Below, piece by piece: positions 34,913-46,984 of a stretch of 64,000 bases of DNA. The notes below the pieces were generated by a model. It made no database searches. It had not been told where the DNA came from and worked only from the letters and a program-made list of their open reading frames with translations. The position numbers were made by a program, and so were the translations under genes. The stretch comes from Nilaparvata lugens. Taxonomy: Eukaryota; Arthropoda; Insecta; Hemiptera; Delphacidae. The stretch lies in contig NC_052511.1 of the NCBI RefSeq assembly GCF_014356525.2, positions 14,059,942-14,123,941 on the forward strand, read 5' to 3'. The first letter of the stretch is position 1; each line of letters begins with the position of its first letter.

Positions 34913-37900
34913 TTACTCCACTAATATCTTCCATCCCGGACTGCGGAAGCACATGACGAAATAGAAGCTCGGTGCGGGAAGTATCCAATCATAAGTGACG
35001 GCTTTGTCCATGCTATCTATGTTGACTCGCATTTTCTTCTGCTGTCGAAAGTATTCACAAGTGAACGACACTCGACAGCCTTTGGTCAGCGGAGGCAGGC
35101 GCGTTGTCTTTTCTTTCTTGTCGAGAAATACGTGTCCTAGAAGAATATTGGGAGAGATTAGTTCTATTAATGTAAGATGAAATGGAGTATACAATGAAGA
35201 TGGAAATCTAGAGGAAATCTCAGTTAGAAATGTAGTGAATTGAATGCGAGTTCGGTAATTATTATTCACTGATGAACTATGGATAAATTAAAACAAATAT
35301 GATTACAAATCATGCTCAAAACTATATTTCTCTCAAATTTTGAAGGAAATTAATTGTCCCAGTAAAGCGTTTGTCTTCATACTAGCAATTCACATCCAAT
35401 TTATTTATTTGTGAATAGGTACAATAAAATTAGAGATCATATAAATATGATTGGGATGTAACAACAGGCTTGGTCCAAAACTATTCTTCTTTTAAGTTTT
35501 GAAGAACATGAAAAGAAGCTTTTAAGTTTAACATGTGCCAAAATAGGTTATCCAGGAACATGGAATAAAGATAATTTGAATTTGATAGGAACAGACTGAA
35601 TAAGAATGAAAGTCCACAAAATCTGCATCACTAACACTGACATCATTCCAAAGTGACTCAAATAAGTAATAGTGTACCACTGTGATATTCTGCACCAACT
35701 CAAATCAGTGATAGTGTGCCACTCCAATTTTTATTTTTATACCCTGTACCTGCCTGTTACATGGAAAACCATAGTTGGCAAGGTATTTTTTCTCCTTTCT
35801 TTCTTTTCAGCACACCCCTCCAAGAAGCCTGTTTTTTGTATTTTATAAGAAATTTATTTTTTGATTGTGATGTTTTGTATTTATTTTATGTATATTGTGT
35901 TGAATTGAATAAAATTATTGATTGATTGACTGTGATATTCTTCACCGACTCAAATCAGTGATAGTGTATCACTGTGATATTCTACACCAAAATTGTGGAT
36001 AGGACAGGTAAATTACAGCAATAGATAGACTCCTTAAACCTCAAATAAAGCTCAAAAACCAAAACCCAGTTGTACCTTTAGCATTGATGAATAGAACTCC
36101 AGATTGGTTCAAATCTGTGCTAATCACGTCTTTGGCAAGTCCTAAGCCGTCCGTCCAATCAGAAGTTTCGCCAAATTCAAGCACCTACAAACAGCAATGT
36201 TTAAAAAAATTAGAAGAGTTAATGCAAATAGAACAACTTCAGTTAGCCTATTTGCTGTTAGTTATTATTCATTTTTATCTCAGTCACAACCAGTTATTTA
36301 CTGATAAATCAGCAAAAATCAAATAAACTACTTTTTGTGCTACAACATTGTCAATCTTTAGTGGAATTAAATTTAAACAAGGAGCAGCAGAATAGTTTTA
36401 GGAGATAAGAGTATTAACTTCATTTATTATTTTTCTACTATACATCATTCTTATTGGCTTCTATGTTCATAAGAAAACGTGCAGCCCAATCCAACTTACA
36501 GTCAGTTTCGTTAGGTATTATATCCTGCAACGAGCTTCATGTGTCCAATTGTTGACAGTTCATTATTATATCGAGTCAACAAAGTGAATTATCAACTATT
36601 CTGTTACATAGATGGCTCTGTAGGTGAATATTTCCTATCATTCTGAACAGTACCACTGCTCTCTTCCTAGGGAATGTAGCCGGTAATCGTAGTGCAGGGT
36701 TTATATAACAGTCTCATCTCCTACCATCAGCCTTCTTTCTCCTGCATGTTAAATTGAAATTTTGCTTCTTGCTCATCTGAGCTATTATTACACTATTAGC
36801 GTATGACTTTTATTGTGGGGTTTCCCATAGGAAGTTCACTTCACCGACATAAGCACAATCTCCCATGACGGAAAACTGTGATAGTAGTTTATTGCGATCT
36901 GAGCTAATATGATCGTCTTTGCTCTGAACTTTCCCTCTCCCGAATTTCGATTAATAAAATTTTTCAGAAGAATAGGGTTAGTATGTTTTCGCTTGTATGA
37001 ATATCAATTAGAAACTGGTTACAAATGGATTAGCTAATAAATTTTCACTACAGAATCAATAGAACTGAAGATTTAAACAATCAAATCAATTTCATTTATC
37101 GCCTCAGAAAGTATGACAGTCGTGAGGCCCATTGACGGCTTAAATTATATATTCAGGCGAGGTGGGACCATCCAGCGAGGGACTCCCCACCAACAAAAGG
37201 CATAAGAGTTTACTTTTTCATTTCCTCAGGAGTTATAGAGAGCAATAAATATAATGTAAATATCATAAATTGGATCGGCGTTTCCAGCAAAACATTATTG
37301 GTTTGTATGCTGGCGACAATTTTGAAATTTTGATGATTATAGAATTGGATAAAAAGAATAAAGAATACGTTATTTCACTCGATAAATCATCATAGACTTG
37401 AGAGTCTTAGTTATTTTGTAAAATATTGAGTCATAAACATGAGGTTGACAGTCGATACAAACCTCAAACTGGACACATAGACTAGAAAGTATTAGTTATT
37501 TTGTAAAATGTTGTCATAAACATGAGATTGAGAGTTGATACAGACCTGAAACTGTATAGAATGGTTGGCGCCAACGAGCATATCACTGGACAAGAGGACC
37601 ACTTTGTCAGCGGTGAGTTTGCAGGCAATTTTGTTGCCCACACTGGTGGCGTAGTGAGGCCGACAGTCACGCCACACATAGGGCGGCGCATGCGTGACAG
37701 CAACACGCGGCACACTCCACGCACTCCACGAGCGGGAGCCAGCGTCCATGCAGCAGACTCGCAGAGTGTAGGCCTGGCCAGGGCAGAGGTCGCGGATCAG
37801 GTGGCTACTGTCCTGGCCCTCGTACGCGTCGCGGTACTGGGCCAAAGTGTGGTTCTGGTTGGCGTCCGGGAAGCTGCCTGAGGCCACTTGCAGGCGAAAG

Positions 37901-40900
37901 CTTTGCACGTCGATCGGCCGGTCCAGCTCCACCTGGCAAACAATCGATTAACCAATATATTAATAAACAAATAAATGAATGAATGAAGGCAATTATTATT
38001 TGAAGATGGATTAGCAAACTGAGGCTTTGAGAAAATTTTTTTGAGGTTTGGTTTCTTTATCTCCGATTTTTTTTCTTCCCTGCTCTATTTGGGGTTAAAT
38101 TATTTTTCTGTCATCATAATTTGTAATTTTCCAGAAGTTGATTCATTATTATTGGTTGTTTATTTTATGTCAGAAGCTTCTCGCTGATGGCAAAACTTGC
38201 ATGATAAACTAGTGTGTGTGTGTGTGTATGTGTGTGTGTGTTTATCAAGCATCTTCTACCGTTAGTGTCCAGTCTTAAATATGTAAAATCTGCAAAAAAG
38301 TGGCAGCTTGGTAACATCTATCTTAATATAATAAAGATTCATTTTAAACATGCACAGGATCAGAAATACAAAAATGACGCATCATCTCGTAGTTCAGATG
38401 ATAATACATTACAGCAGGAGGTGCACCTCACTTTGATTTTATAAAAACTTAAATAGACCTTGACAAGGAATATAATTATATTTTCTTCAAATGCAACGTA
38501 TCAAATATTCGACATATTACCTCCTCCCAGTGCACAAGAAGACCTCCAGGCTTTTCTTCAACAAAAGTGAGTTGCACTGGCCCCATTGGAGACACTGATC
38601 CGATATCATCTATTTCTTGCAGCAGGGTTTCTTTAATAGCATCCAAATCACATTGGAACGTGAGGGCGGGTACTTCATTCAAACCAGGAACAGCCGGTAA
38701 ACTGGAATGAATTAAATAGAATAAAAATTTAAAAATAATTGATAGAATACTGTGTTATATTCTTTAATTATTATGTAGTTATTCCGGATACGGATTAAAA
38801 TGTCAAGTAAAATCACTTTTATTTAAGATGGAAGATTTTATAGAAATTGCAGTGTAACCAACTGCTGGGATATCATTAATTTTATAATAATTATTTCAAA
38901 TATCCAATGAAAGCTATATAAATAGAACTAAGGACTTCAGCTACTGCAAATATTGACCGAAGAACTAAATAGCAGAAAGAAATTTGAAGAATGAAAATGT
39001 CCCTTCCTTCCTAATTTCTACTGCTATTTAGTTTTTCGGTCAATAGTTGAAGTAGCAGGAGTCCTCAGTTCGATTCACATAGCTTTCATTGGATATTTGG
39101 AATAATTATTATAAAATTAATCACTTTTATTTTTTCCAACACATCACCGTGACAACAAATAAGTTATAACACGGTACTTAATTGGGAAAAGTGTTCTAAA
39201 AATACATTTTTCAAGGAGAAAACTATGATGAAAGTATCAATATATTATTATATTGCTAATATGGTTATGGTACTGAACTAGAGCTATGCATATTCAATCA
39301 GAACAAAATTTAATACACTCTTCCCTCTACATTGTGCTCTAGTTCAGTACCATAACCATATAAGCAATATAATATTATAATGATAAGCAATCAATAAAGG
39401 AGAGTTCGGGAGTTCTGAAACAAAGTAAGGTAAGGATTTGGAAATTATATCATACAGTCTATTCATAATCATAATACTGTGAATAACAGAACAATGAAAT
39501 ACAGCATAGGCGTATGCAAGAGGACTGTAGTTGAAATATCCATAGGCACAGTGAGAAGTACAACATGTGATATCCATGTTAAGGATAATACTTTTTTAAT
39601 GAATTAATACTTGAACTGTATACATCATATGAATTTATCTATGGTGATATTCCATATTCGAAATTCTTCAATAAAATCCATTAACTAAACTGAGAAAGTA
39701 GAACAAGAATTAATTTTAGAATGGTTTTATAAAAAATAATTTAGCTTATTTATTTATTACAGAAAAAAGAAGACTACAGGCATTAAGCCCGAAACAGTCT
39801 TCACTACAATTTATTGTATACTTACCCTCCCATCAAAGAAGCCTTATCAACATAGTTAGAATTGGTCTTCACATCAACCGGTACTTTTTTATTCTGCAAC
39901 TGATCCAGTATATCTCTTCCTTCCACAATGTACTTTTTTGTCATCTCAAGTTTTTGTTGAACTACTTTTTGACATTCATTCAATGGTTTCAAACTTTGTT
40001 CTTCTATTCTTTCAACTTTTCCCTTGAGAGCAGCACGACGCTTTTCAAGAGCCATTAGCAAGCAACTGCTCAGGGCATCGAACACTTTATCTATTTCTGA
40101 CGAGCTTAGATGTGATGTATCCTGAATCTGAAAAATCAATACAGTACTGTATATGGTTGAAAATTGATATTTTCAATGCATGACAAGCATATTATCTGCC
40201 AATGTTATAACATTAGTGTCATTTGCATTGTAAATAAATAATAAATAAAATATGATTGGAAGTTATAGGGTAAGCAATTTGGGTATTTAATGATAATTAT
40301 TATGTTAAAGTGTTAAGAATATGTTATATTAGTAGAAGTATATAAAGTCAGGCCTATTGAAAAATAGTGGAGGAACTATTCAAATTCAAATATTTTTTAT
40401 TCCTTCAAGTATTTACAGTGAAACATGAAAAAAACTCAATACTACGGAATCCCTCCACAAAGACTAAACGTATGAATGTGGAGGAGAGGTCCATAGACAA
40501 CACAGAATAAAATTCACGATTCAATACAAATTCAAATGATATTAAAATAAGAAATAAACAAAAATAGTTGATTAAGAAATAAAAGATTAAAAAAAACTAA
40601 AATATTTAGCTTATTGATTTTATAACTAATTTGTAACCAATTTAATATTAGTTAAATATAATTAACTAAAGAAGGTAAAAGGGGCCTATGCATTCAAGGT
40701 AATGTATGCAAGAAAGGTAAGAATGCATTTATTCTATATTAAAATATAGAGCATTTGAATAAAGAATCACTTTCAAGTCACTATATTTTTAAAGCGATGA
40801 TTAAAGTTGAGAAAATTAGTTTAATTGACATTTATAAGATAGGCTTAGCCACATAATTTCACGCTCTAATCAGGATCTAACAAAGTTATTAATTGAAATT

Positions 40901-43900
40901 TGAATCAATTTATGTCCTAAAATCAACAATAAATATCGAATTATGAACAGTAATCAACTTTAAAACTTCAGTATTCGTGCCTCTTATTGTGAGTTGAGTG
41001 CTCAAGTGGGGTACTGGTGTTCAACACTCCAACACAATACGCAAGTATTCCAGTCTTCCCAGGGATATAATTTGAACAAGGTGTTTAATTTCTGATAGGC
41101 TATAATATTTCCTAAGAAGGCATTTGCGTTGATGATTCCAAAGTTATAAACAGTTAGCAGACTCGCTACTCCTGACTTTATTTAACAGCCATTTTTTATC
41201 TGAATCCTGTGGGGGGCAACAATTATATGATATTTGTGGTAAATATGCCAAATATAATCTATTTAAATATATAAATATCTAAATATAATTTATTTAAAAA
41301 AGTTCAATTTAATAAACCAGTATCAATATGCCTTCCAAGAAAATAAGAGTACTGAGGATGCCATGACTGAACTTGTAAAAGAAATAACATCTAATTTCAA
41401 CACAAACAAAAAATCTTTGGCTGTGTTTCTGGACTTAGCCAAAGCATTTGATACTGTCCCACACATCAACCTGCTTGAAAAACTTGAAAAATATGGATTT
41501 CGTGGTCCGGTCTTGAAGCTCATTGCTGGTTATTTGGGGAACAGAATACAAATTATAACTCTGAATGGAAAAGAGAGCAAAGTAACTTTAACAGGATTCG
41601 GCTTACCCCAGGGTACAGTTCTTTCTCCGATTTTATTTTTAGTTTATATAAATGATCTATTGAGTCTTCCTATCAAGGGATGTAGAGTTTTGTCGTATGC
41701 TGATGATACTGCATTGGTTTTTACGGGGACTTCATGGGACAACGTGATATCCTTAACCAACATCGGACTAGCTGGTGTTAGAGTGTGGCTTGTTAGAAAT
41801 GCGTTGACACTAAATTACTCGAAGAGCGTTTATATGACTTTTTCACCAAACTCAAGAACTCAACCCGATGATATCACACTTCAATTAAATGCAGTAAGAG
41901 TACACAATGTATATTGCCTGTATGGCAAGAACGGTAGCAATCGTAATCAACTGCCTTGCCCTTGTCCCGTTTTAGAAAACGTGACCAAAACAAAGTATTT
42001 AGGTGTCACTCTGGACCCTCATTTAAGATGGAATGAGCATATAAATAGTATGTGTAGCAAAATGAAATTTATGATCCACAAATTTTATAATTTGAGCTTA
42101 CTCAAAGACAAAGGTCTAAGTAGAATGGTATATCTAGCATATGCTCAGTCAGTCTTCCAGTATGGAATTAGGGTGTGGGGTGGCGCTTTCAATGCACATT
42201 TTAAAAAATTGAATGTTATTCAAAAGGGTATTCTCAAGGCAGCCTTGGGAGTGCCCAGACTATACCCTAGTCAACAACTTTTTCTGGAATTTGGAGTTAT
42301 GACAGTCAGACAGCTATATATTAGAAATCTAATTAAATATATCAGCAATCATACAGATATCTTTACACTGCATCAAACTAATTATATTTTCAGATCTGCA
42401 AACAGATATATTGTTCCTCGAACTGACTTAACTATATGCAGAAGACAATTCAACTACATAGTAAATAAACTAATAAATATTATTCCAGAACATTTTATAA
42501 AAATAAAACCCTCTAAAGCACTTAAAACAAAAATTGAGAACTGGATCAAGACCGAAAATGTTGTAGTCAAACTATTTCAACTCTAGGCATTCACCAACTC
42601 TTTATTATCATGTTTTATTCAAATTATTTCCCCCTTTACTATCTGAAAGTTGTCTATCAAACTATGATTTTGTTACTTTGTCTTATCGTTTGTAAGTATT
42701 GAGATGTGACCTGGTTTCCAAAGTTTTATTTATTCTAGTGGTTTGAATTAGCTCTTTTTTTCTATTGACATGTTTGCTGTACCTAGTTGCTCAAACTCAC
42801 TGCCGGCGCACAAGTTTTCTTTGCCGGTAGTGCCATTTTGTGAGTTAAAATATTTATTTTATCAATCTGTATTATTTTATGGCAAATAAATGAATTTGAA
42901 TTTGAAAACAATATAAGTAGCTTATATAATCTTGCAGTTTGATTGTTCTGTCTGTAAAAACAAATGAATAAATAAAATAAAACAATTAAAGTAGCTGGAT
43001 TAGCTGGATTAAATCGATATTTGCCAAATAGAATTCCTGAACACGTTCCGAAAATTTTTTTTCTGTCTTTCCTGTACTCGTTCCGACATTACACATTGAA
43101 ATTGATAATTAAAAACATACCGTATAAATAGAAGATTTCGAACGAGTACTCGCGTGGATTCTCTTCGTACCCCAAGCCATGCACCGTCCCGTTCGAAAGC
43201 CCTCAAAGAATTGGAGAGACAGGGTGATGGAACGACGTAAGCATGCTCAGTAATAGTCGATTGTAAATTATTCCCAGTTTTAATACTATACTGTGACGCC
43301 AATGACAAAAAAAAAAACAAAAGCGAATGGAACACTATAGTACTCCACACGAGTACTGGAGTGATGATAAAGGGTTGAAGGTGTAATTTCGTAGCGACGA
43401 CTTGAGACGCTGGAGCCGCGTGTCTAGAGCATATAATATCTATAAATTTAATATTGATTATACAGTAGATTATACAATGGATTAGAAGTGTTAGGGTACA
43501 AACATACTGAAGGCGGAGCGTTCTAGAGCAGGGCGTGGCGTGGTCAGATCGTTTATGATACACACAGCGTCTGAGCGTCAAGTGTCAAGGGCCTAGAAGT
43601 ACATTATTATGTACAAGAGTAGACTAGACTGGCACTCGCACTGTGACGTTCCGCTTGTAGACGCTTCAAAAAACAAACCTACTTGTTCTAAAGTTTGACG
43701 CCCCGCTACGCTCCACGAGTAGACGCTTCCAGTGTGTTGCATCTATTGGTACATAATATTGTTCACGACGCTCCACAACGCCCCGCTCCGCTCCACTTCA
43801 TTGTGTTTTGTACACTTAGCTACTACATTGAATTTACTATTTTTAAGTTTAATGAATTTATAGATTATGAGCTTTAGCCGTGGCGGCTCTTACCACGATT

Positions 43901-45036
43901 CTTGAGTTGTCGTTCAGGAATTGCACCTTTACAAGTAATATCCTATATCCTAAACTATTACACGAGCAATTTCTGTTTATATAATATATCTGTATGTGAC
44001 CGGATCTCGAAAACGGCTCTAACGATTCTCACGAAATTTGGAACAAAGTAGGTTTATGATATGAAAATTCGATTGCACTAGATCTCAATCCTGGGATGAA
44101 TCGCTGAAGTACATTAATAGAATAAATATGCCCTTGTAAAAACAGCTGGAAATTTTGTCGTCTGTCGATACCGTAATAGAAGAGAGTGAACGAGTGCATA
44201 TGTGTGCGATCATCCAGCTCATTCACGAAAAGAAAAATACAGCAAGAAAAACTTATTTTCGTTTATTTCTCTTTTTATAGAAAACATGTTTACTTCAGAA
44301 AGTCCAAAATAGTAACTAGATGCTGTTAGTGTAGAATAGTACATAGTATATTAACAAATATTGTAGCAAACATAGTATATCATTCTAAATTGAATTCATA
44401 GTATATCTATTTGTAATTGATGATGTGTTTGTTTTTTTAAGTGTGAATAAATTGTTATTTTGATGAGTGATAGTAGCTTAACCTAGATTTTGATTTGGAC
44501 TGTATTATAAATTTGAAAAGGTACAGTTTTGGGCATAAGCCTGTTGTGCCTCCTTATATAACTGTAAAAATAATTGTACGACTGAGAAAATGGATAAATA
44601 GAAATATAAACTATAAATTCAATCTTTCGTTACAAATTTTCTATGCTTTTACACTCCAGAGCAAAGCTCGGTCCCCAGATATTTAAAATATTACGGTAAT
44701 TAAAAATATATTTATAATATCTGTTTTAGAGCACAAGAGTAATATTGATGAAATTAAAGGAATACATAGCCTTTAAAATAGTGGCGGCAAGGTCGAGATG
44801 AGATATAGCCAATAATGTAGGTAACTTATTGTGTATTAACAAGATTCTCAAAAATGCTATCAAACTTCAAACATGTCGTAGAGAATTGTTATTGCGAGAA
44901 TAAAGCTTGTATAATTTGCATACTGTACCTGTTTTTTAGCTTCAGTGATTGAAAGAATGAGATCTCCAAGTTTTACAGAATAATCAGTTGCCAAGTCAAT
45001 ACTTTCTAAAATGGATTTCCTGCAAAATTCTTCCAT
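34913..45036 (-). CDS. Crlf3: Cytokine receptor-like factor 3 (CRLF3), complete, 6 coding exons
   Basis: Exons, minus strand: 44929-45036, 39826-40127, 38521-38701, 37546-37932, 36076-36184, 34913-35136. All are GT-AG and phases join to 436 aa, close to the vertebrate protein (about 440). Domains: coiled-coil N-terminus (1-135, with KPLNECQKVV matching the family's KPLDDCQK segment); fibronectin III domain at about 165-275 carrying the cytokine-receptor signature WSAWS at 266-270; SPRY/B30.2-like C-terminal domain ending SPGWKILVE, as CRLF3 ends PGWKVLVF. No signal peptide or membrane helix is seen. Family knowledge: insect CRLF3 has been linked to neuroprotective responses to erythropoietin-like ligands in beetles and locusts. 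The ATG at 45036 was chosen because the resulting N-terminus has about the family length; the frame is open upstream for about 27 codons but has no other ATG. Intron 1 (4.8 kb) holds a LINE. The exon 4 donor lies in an 85-bp tandem duplication. Starts head to head with nudE. Confidence 0.94.
35645..35990. repeat. Minisatellite interrupted by a LINE/SINE-like insertion
   Basis: The unit CACTGTGATATTC-CACC-ACTCAAATCAGTGATAGTG is present at about 35672-35723 and again at 35930-35985. Between them, about 35724-35929, lies an unrelated block starting CCAATTTTTATTTTTATACC and ending in TTGAATTGAATAAAATTATTGATTGATTGA-type repeats, a typical LINE 3' tail. CRLF3 intron 5. Confidence 0.65.
36797..36870 (+). 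repeat. AGCGTATG/GTGGGG family, copy 2
   Basis: AGCGTATGACTTTTATTGTGG followed by GGAAGTTCACTTCACCGAC, related to 3565-3640. Faces the inverted copy at 37135-37210. Confidence 0.45.
37135..37210 (-). repeat. AGCGTATG/GTGGGG family, copy 3, inverted
   Basis: The minus strand reads TTATGCCTTTTGTTGGTGG, then GGAGTCCCTCGCTGGATGG and TCCCACCTCGCCTGAATATA, the best-preserved of the three copies. CRLF3 intron 4. Confidence 0.5.
37391..37560. repeat. 85-bp tandem duplication spanning the CRLF3 exon 4 splice donor
   Basis: Copies at 37391-37475 and 37476-37560, both with TTAGTTATTTTGTAAAAT, CATAAACATGAG and GATACA-ACCT-AAACT. The right copy holds the true donor (37545-37544) and the last 15 bases of exon 4; the left copy keeps a GT at the matching place (37462-37461). 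Confidence 0.8.
38210..38241 (+). repeat. (TG)n microsatellite
   Basis: About 32 bases of GT repeats with one A interruption, in CRLF3 intron 3. Confidence 0.9.
38875..39121. repeat. 247-bp imperfect palindrome (MITE-like)
   Basis: Left arm starts ATTAATTTTATAATAATTAT; right arm ends with its complement. The arms also share ATATCCAATGAAAGCTAT, a GGAC/TCCT-CAG segment and GACCGAA-AACTAAATAGCAG. A related CTTCTGCTACTGCAAATATT segment occurs near 27029. CRLF3 intron 2. Confidence 0.8.
39242..39378. repeat. Inverted repeat with about 43-bp arms
   Basis: TATGGTTATGGTACTGAACT and its complement AGTTCAGTACCATAACCATA lie in arms at 39242-39283 and 39336-39378, with a spacer of about 52 bp. MITE-like; CRLF3 intron 2. 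Confidence 0.8.
41270..42907 (+). mobile_element. Non-LTR retrotransposon, 5' truncated, reverse transcriptase frame intact
   Basis: An open frame runs from at least 41290 to TAG at 42584-42586, including 407 codons from the ATG at 41363. Reverse-transcriptase motifs in order: ENKSTEDAM, FLDLAKAFDTV (motif A), LPQGTVLSPILFLVYINDL (motif B), YADDTALVF (catalytic motif C), then TKYLGVTLDPHLRW. There is no endonuclease and no upstream half, so the copy is truncated. The 3' UTR ends in TGAATTTGAATTTGAA. The lack of stops over 1.2 kb suggests a fairly recent insertion into CRLF3 intron 1. It cannot move by itself. Confidence 0.92.
43390..43805. repeat. Unclassified block with recurring GACGCTCC/GACGCTTC words
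   Basis: Words such as GACGCTTC, GACGCCCCGCTACGCTCC and GACGCTCCACAACGCCCCGC recur on both strands between 43500 and 43800. Higher GC than its surroundings. Looks like a repeat; class unknown. Confidence 0.4.
43900..44690 (+). repeat. Dispersed repeat (GGATCTCGAAAACGGCTC family), copy 1
   Basis: Contains GGATCTCGAAAACGGCTCTA, ACGAAATTTGGAACAAAGTA, a CTCAATCCTGGGA-GAATCGCTGAAG segment, later ACAGTTTTGGGCATAAGCCT and finally AGCAAAGCTCGGTCCCCAG. Copies 2 and 3 at 49430-49700 and 50266-50965 repeat these blocks in order. CRLF3 intron 1. Confidence 0.7.
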
Positions 45037-45611
45037 TCTGAATAAGTTATCAATCTCAAGCAAATGTTCAGAGGTAAAATAAGATATAGAAAACCATGAA
45101 ACACAATTAATTTAGAATGAAATATTTGTCAATAACCAACTGTGATTATTGTTGAAACCAAATACCAAAATAACCACAAAATCCTAACCTAAAACTTAGG
45201 TTAATGACGCCTTGATCACAAAGTCAAAATTTTAAATGCTGAATGAGAAAATGAATATTATTTTTGGTTTTCTGAGAAGTTTTTCTAACAATTAAAATGA
45301 TCCTGTATTTATTATAGAATTGATAAAACTAAGAATATTCTATTTTTATTATAAGTTTTAAATAGGAAAATATAATAATTGAGAGCACTCTTTTATACTC
45401 AACAGCTGTCCTTGTCGTTTGTCAGCTCAGATGTTTGGAAGACGACACGAAACAAACACAAAAGACAACACACGACACGTCTAGCCTTGAAATTGAAAAG
45501 CGTGTATTATTTTATTATCTTCATTATTTTCATGTTTTCAATTTCGTAATTATTTGTTACAAATTTAAATACTTTTATAAAATTATTTGGCTAATCCTTT
45601 CTGTTCAATCT
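45037..45611. promoter_or_regulatory. Likely divergent promoter of CRLF3 and nudE
   Basis: The gap between the CRLF3 start (45036, minus) and a strong donor-like TCT|GTAAGTATT at 45612 (plus), which could close a nudE leader exon. That exon would be spliced to the acceptor at 48290-48291. Contains the small inverted repeat TAACCTAAAACTTAGGTTA near 45187. Positional inference only. Confidence 0.35.
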
Positions 45612-45954
45612 GTAAGTATTCCTCAAAATTGAGACTCATAATTTTTAGTTTGGATGCTATCAAATATGAATTAGACTGTTTGGTAACTTAAGTATTTCTA
45701 GTTTTAAGATGAATTTCAGATTCTGATTAAAGGTTGACAACCTCAAAAATCATCAGAAGGTACTGCATTTTTCTTTTTTGTTTGAATTGGTTCTTTATTT
45801 TGTGTTCATCCTCCCTCCTACAGTAAAATATCTGTATAAACTTCTCTACAGTACTATACTAGCCTAGATGGATTTTAAATTAAGTGTCTTTTTTCTAATG
45901 TTCTTTATCTGATGTACGTATGATAAATATTGAAAATATAAAATTTAGCACTGT

Positions 45955-46940
45955 TCAATTCAATTCAATTTTTCTTCCGTCTGTGACCAGTGTATATACG
46001 GGATAGATATTGTCGATTTATAAAACACAAAAGTTCAAATATTTACAGTTCATCTCAAGATGGCTGATCAAAGAAACTGACAAAGTTTACAATCTCCTCA
46101 TTCAAGGAATAGAGAGGGAGGTTAACCAGTTTCTCTCGGATCACTTTCTTGAACCCTTTTTCTTCCAACTCTCGCACCTGCAGTGGAAATTTATTGAAAA
46201 TTTTCAATGCGCGCATTGGATAGCAGGTGTGCAGCTTAGCCAATCTTGAGTAGGAAAAGTTGATGTTGTCTCTCCTTCTAGTTGAGTAGTTGTGGATCTG
46301 GCCGCTTGCTTGGAGTGTGTGAAGTTGGCCTTTCAGGAGCACAAGGGAGCTCAGCACATATTGACTGAAGACAGTAAGTATTCCCAGCTTCCTGAACAGC
46401 GGGCGACAATGCTCCAAGTATGGCGAAGATGTTATGATGCGAACCACTTTCTTCTGTAAAAGGAGAATCCTCTGGCATCCACTTGCATGACCACAAAGTG
46501 CAATCCCATAGTTGATATGGCTATGAAACAGACCGTGGTATGCAGTAACAAGGTAGTTCTTTGGAACATGACTTCTCGATTTCCGCAACAGATATTTCAC
46601 TTTGGAGAGTCGGTTGCATATCTTATCGATGTGCTGGTCCCATGATAGTGATGAGTCTTCCAAGAATCCAAGGAGCTCAACCTCAGGCCTACCAAAAGGA
46701 GGCAGACCAAGCCTCAGGGAGCACAAAACATTTTGTGTGTTCTCTCCATTCATACACAGTCTGTTTGCTCTAAACCATGAGCTCGCCTCCTCCAATAGTT
46801 CAGCAGACCTCAGCTCAGCCAATTTGGGTTCTTCATCCTGTGCAATGAGAGCTGTGTCGTCAGCAAACAGCAGGGCTTTCCCATCCATACTAAGGTCATT
46901 TATGGAAACTGTTATACGAGATAGGCATTTGATTGTGTCT
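45955..46940 (-). mobile_element. LINE fragment, reverse transcriptase C-terminal half (copy A)
   Basis: The minus strand reads INDLSMDGKALLFADDTAL (catalytic motif C, FADD form), then LLGFLEDSSLSWDQHIDKIC, AYHGLFHSHINYGIALCGH and LQVRELEEKGFKKVIREKL, ending at TAA or TAG near 46055. The frame is open for 278 codons. It ends in a TTGAATTGAATTGAA tail at about 45955. The 5' part is missing. Confidence 0.88.
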
Positions 46941-46984
46941 CACATTATATACTGCTGGGAAAACTGTAGAGATATGGCATAACT

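Noticed and set aside
37522..37881. 119-codon plus-strand frame
   Set aside because: It is antisense to CRLF3 exon 4 and explained by that exon's composition.
43009..43581. 190-codon minus-strand frame
   Set aside because: No recognisable domain; it crosses an unclassified repeat block and has no splice partner.
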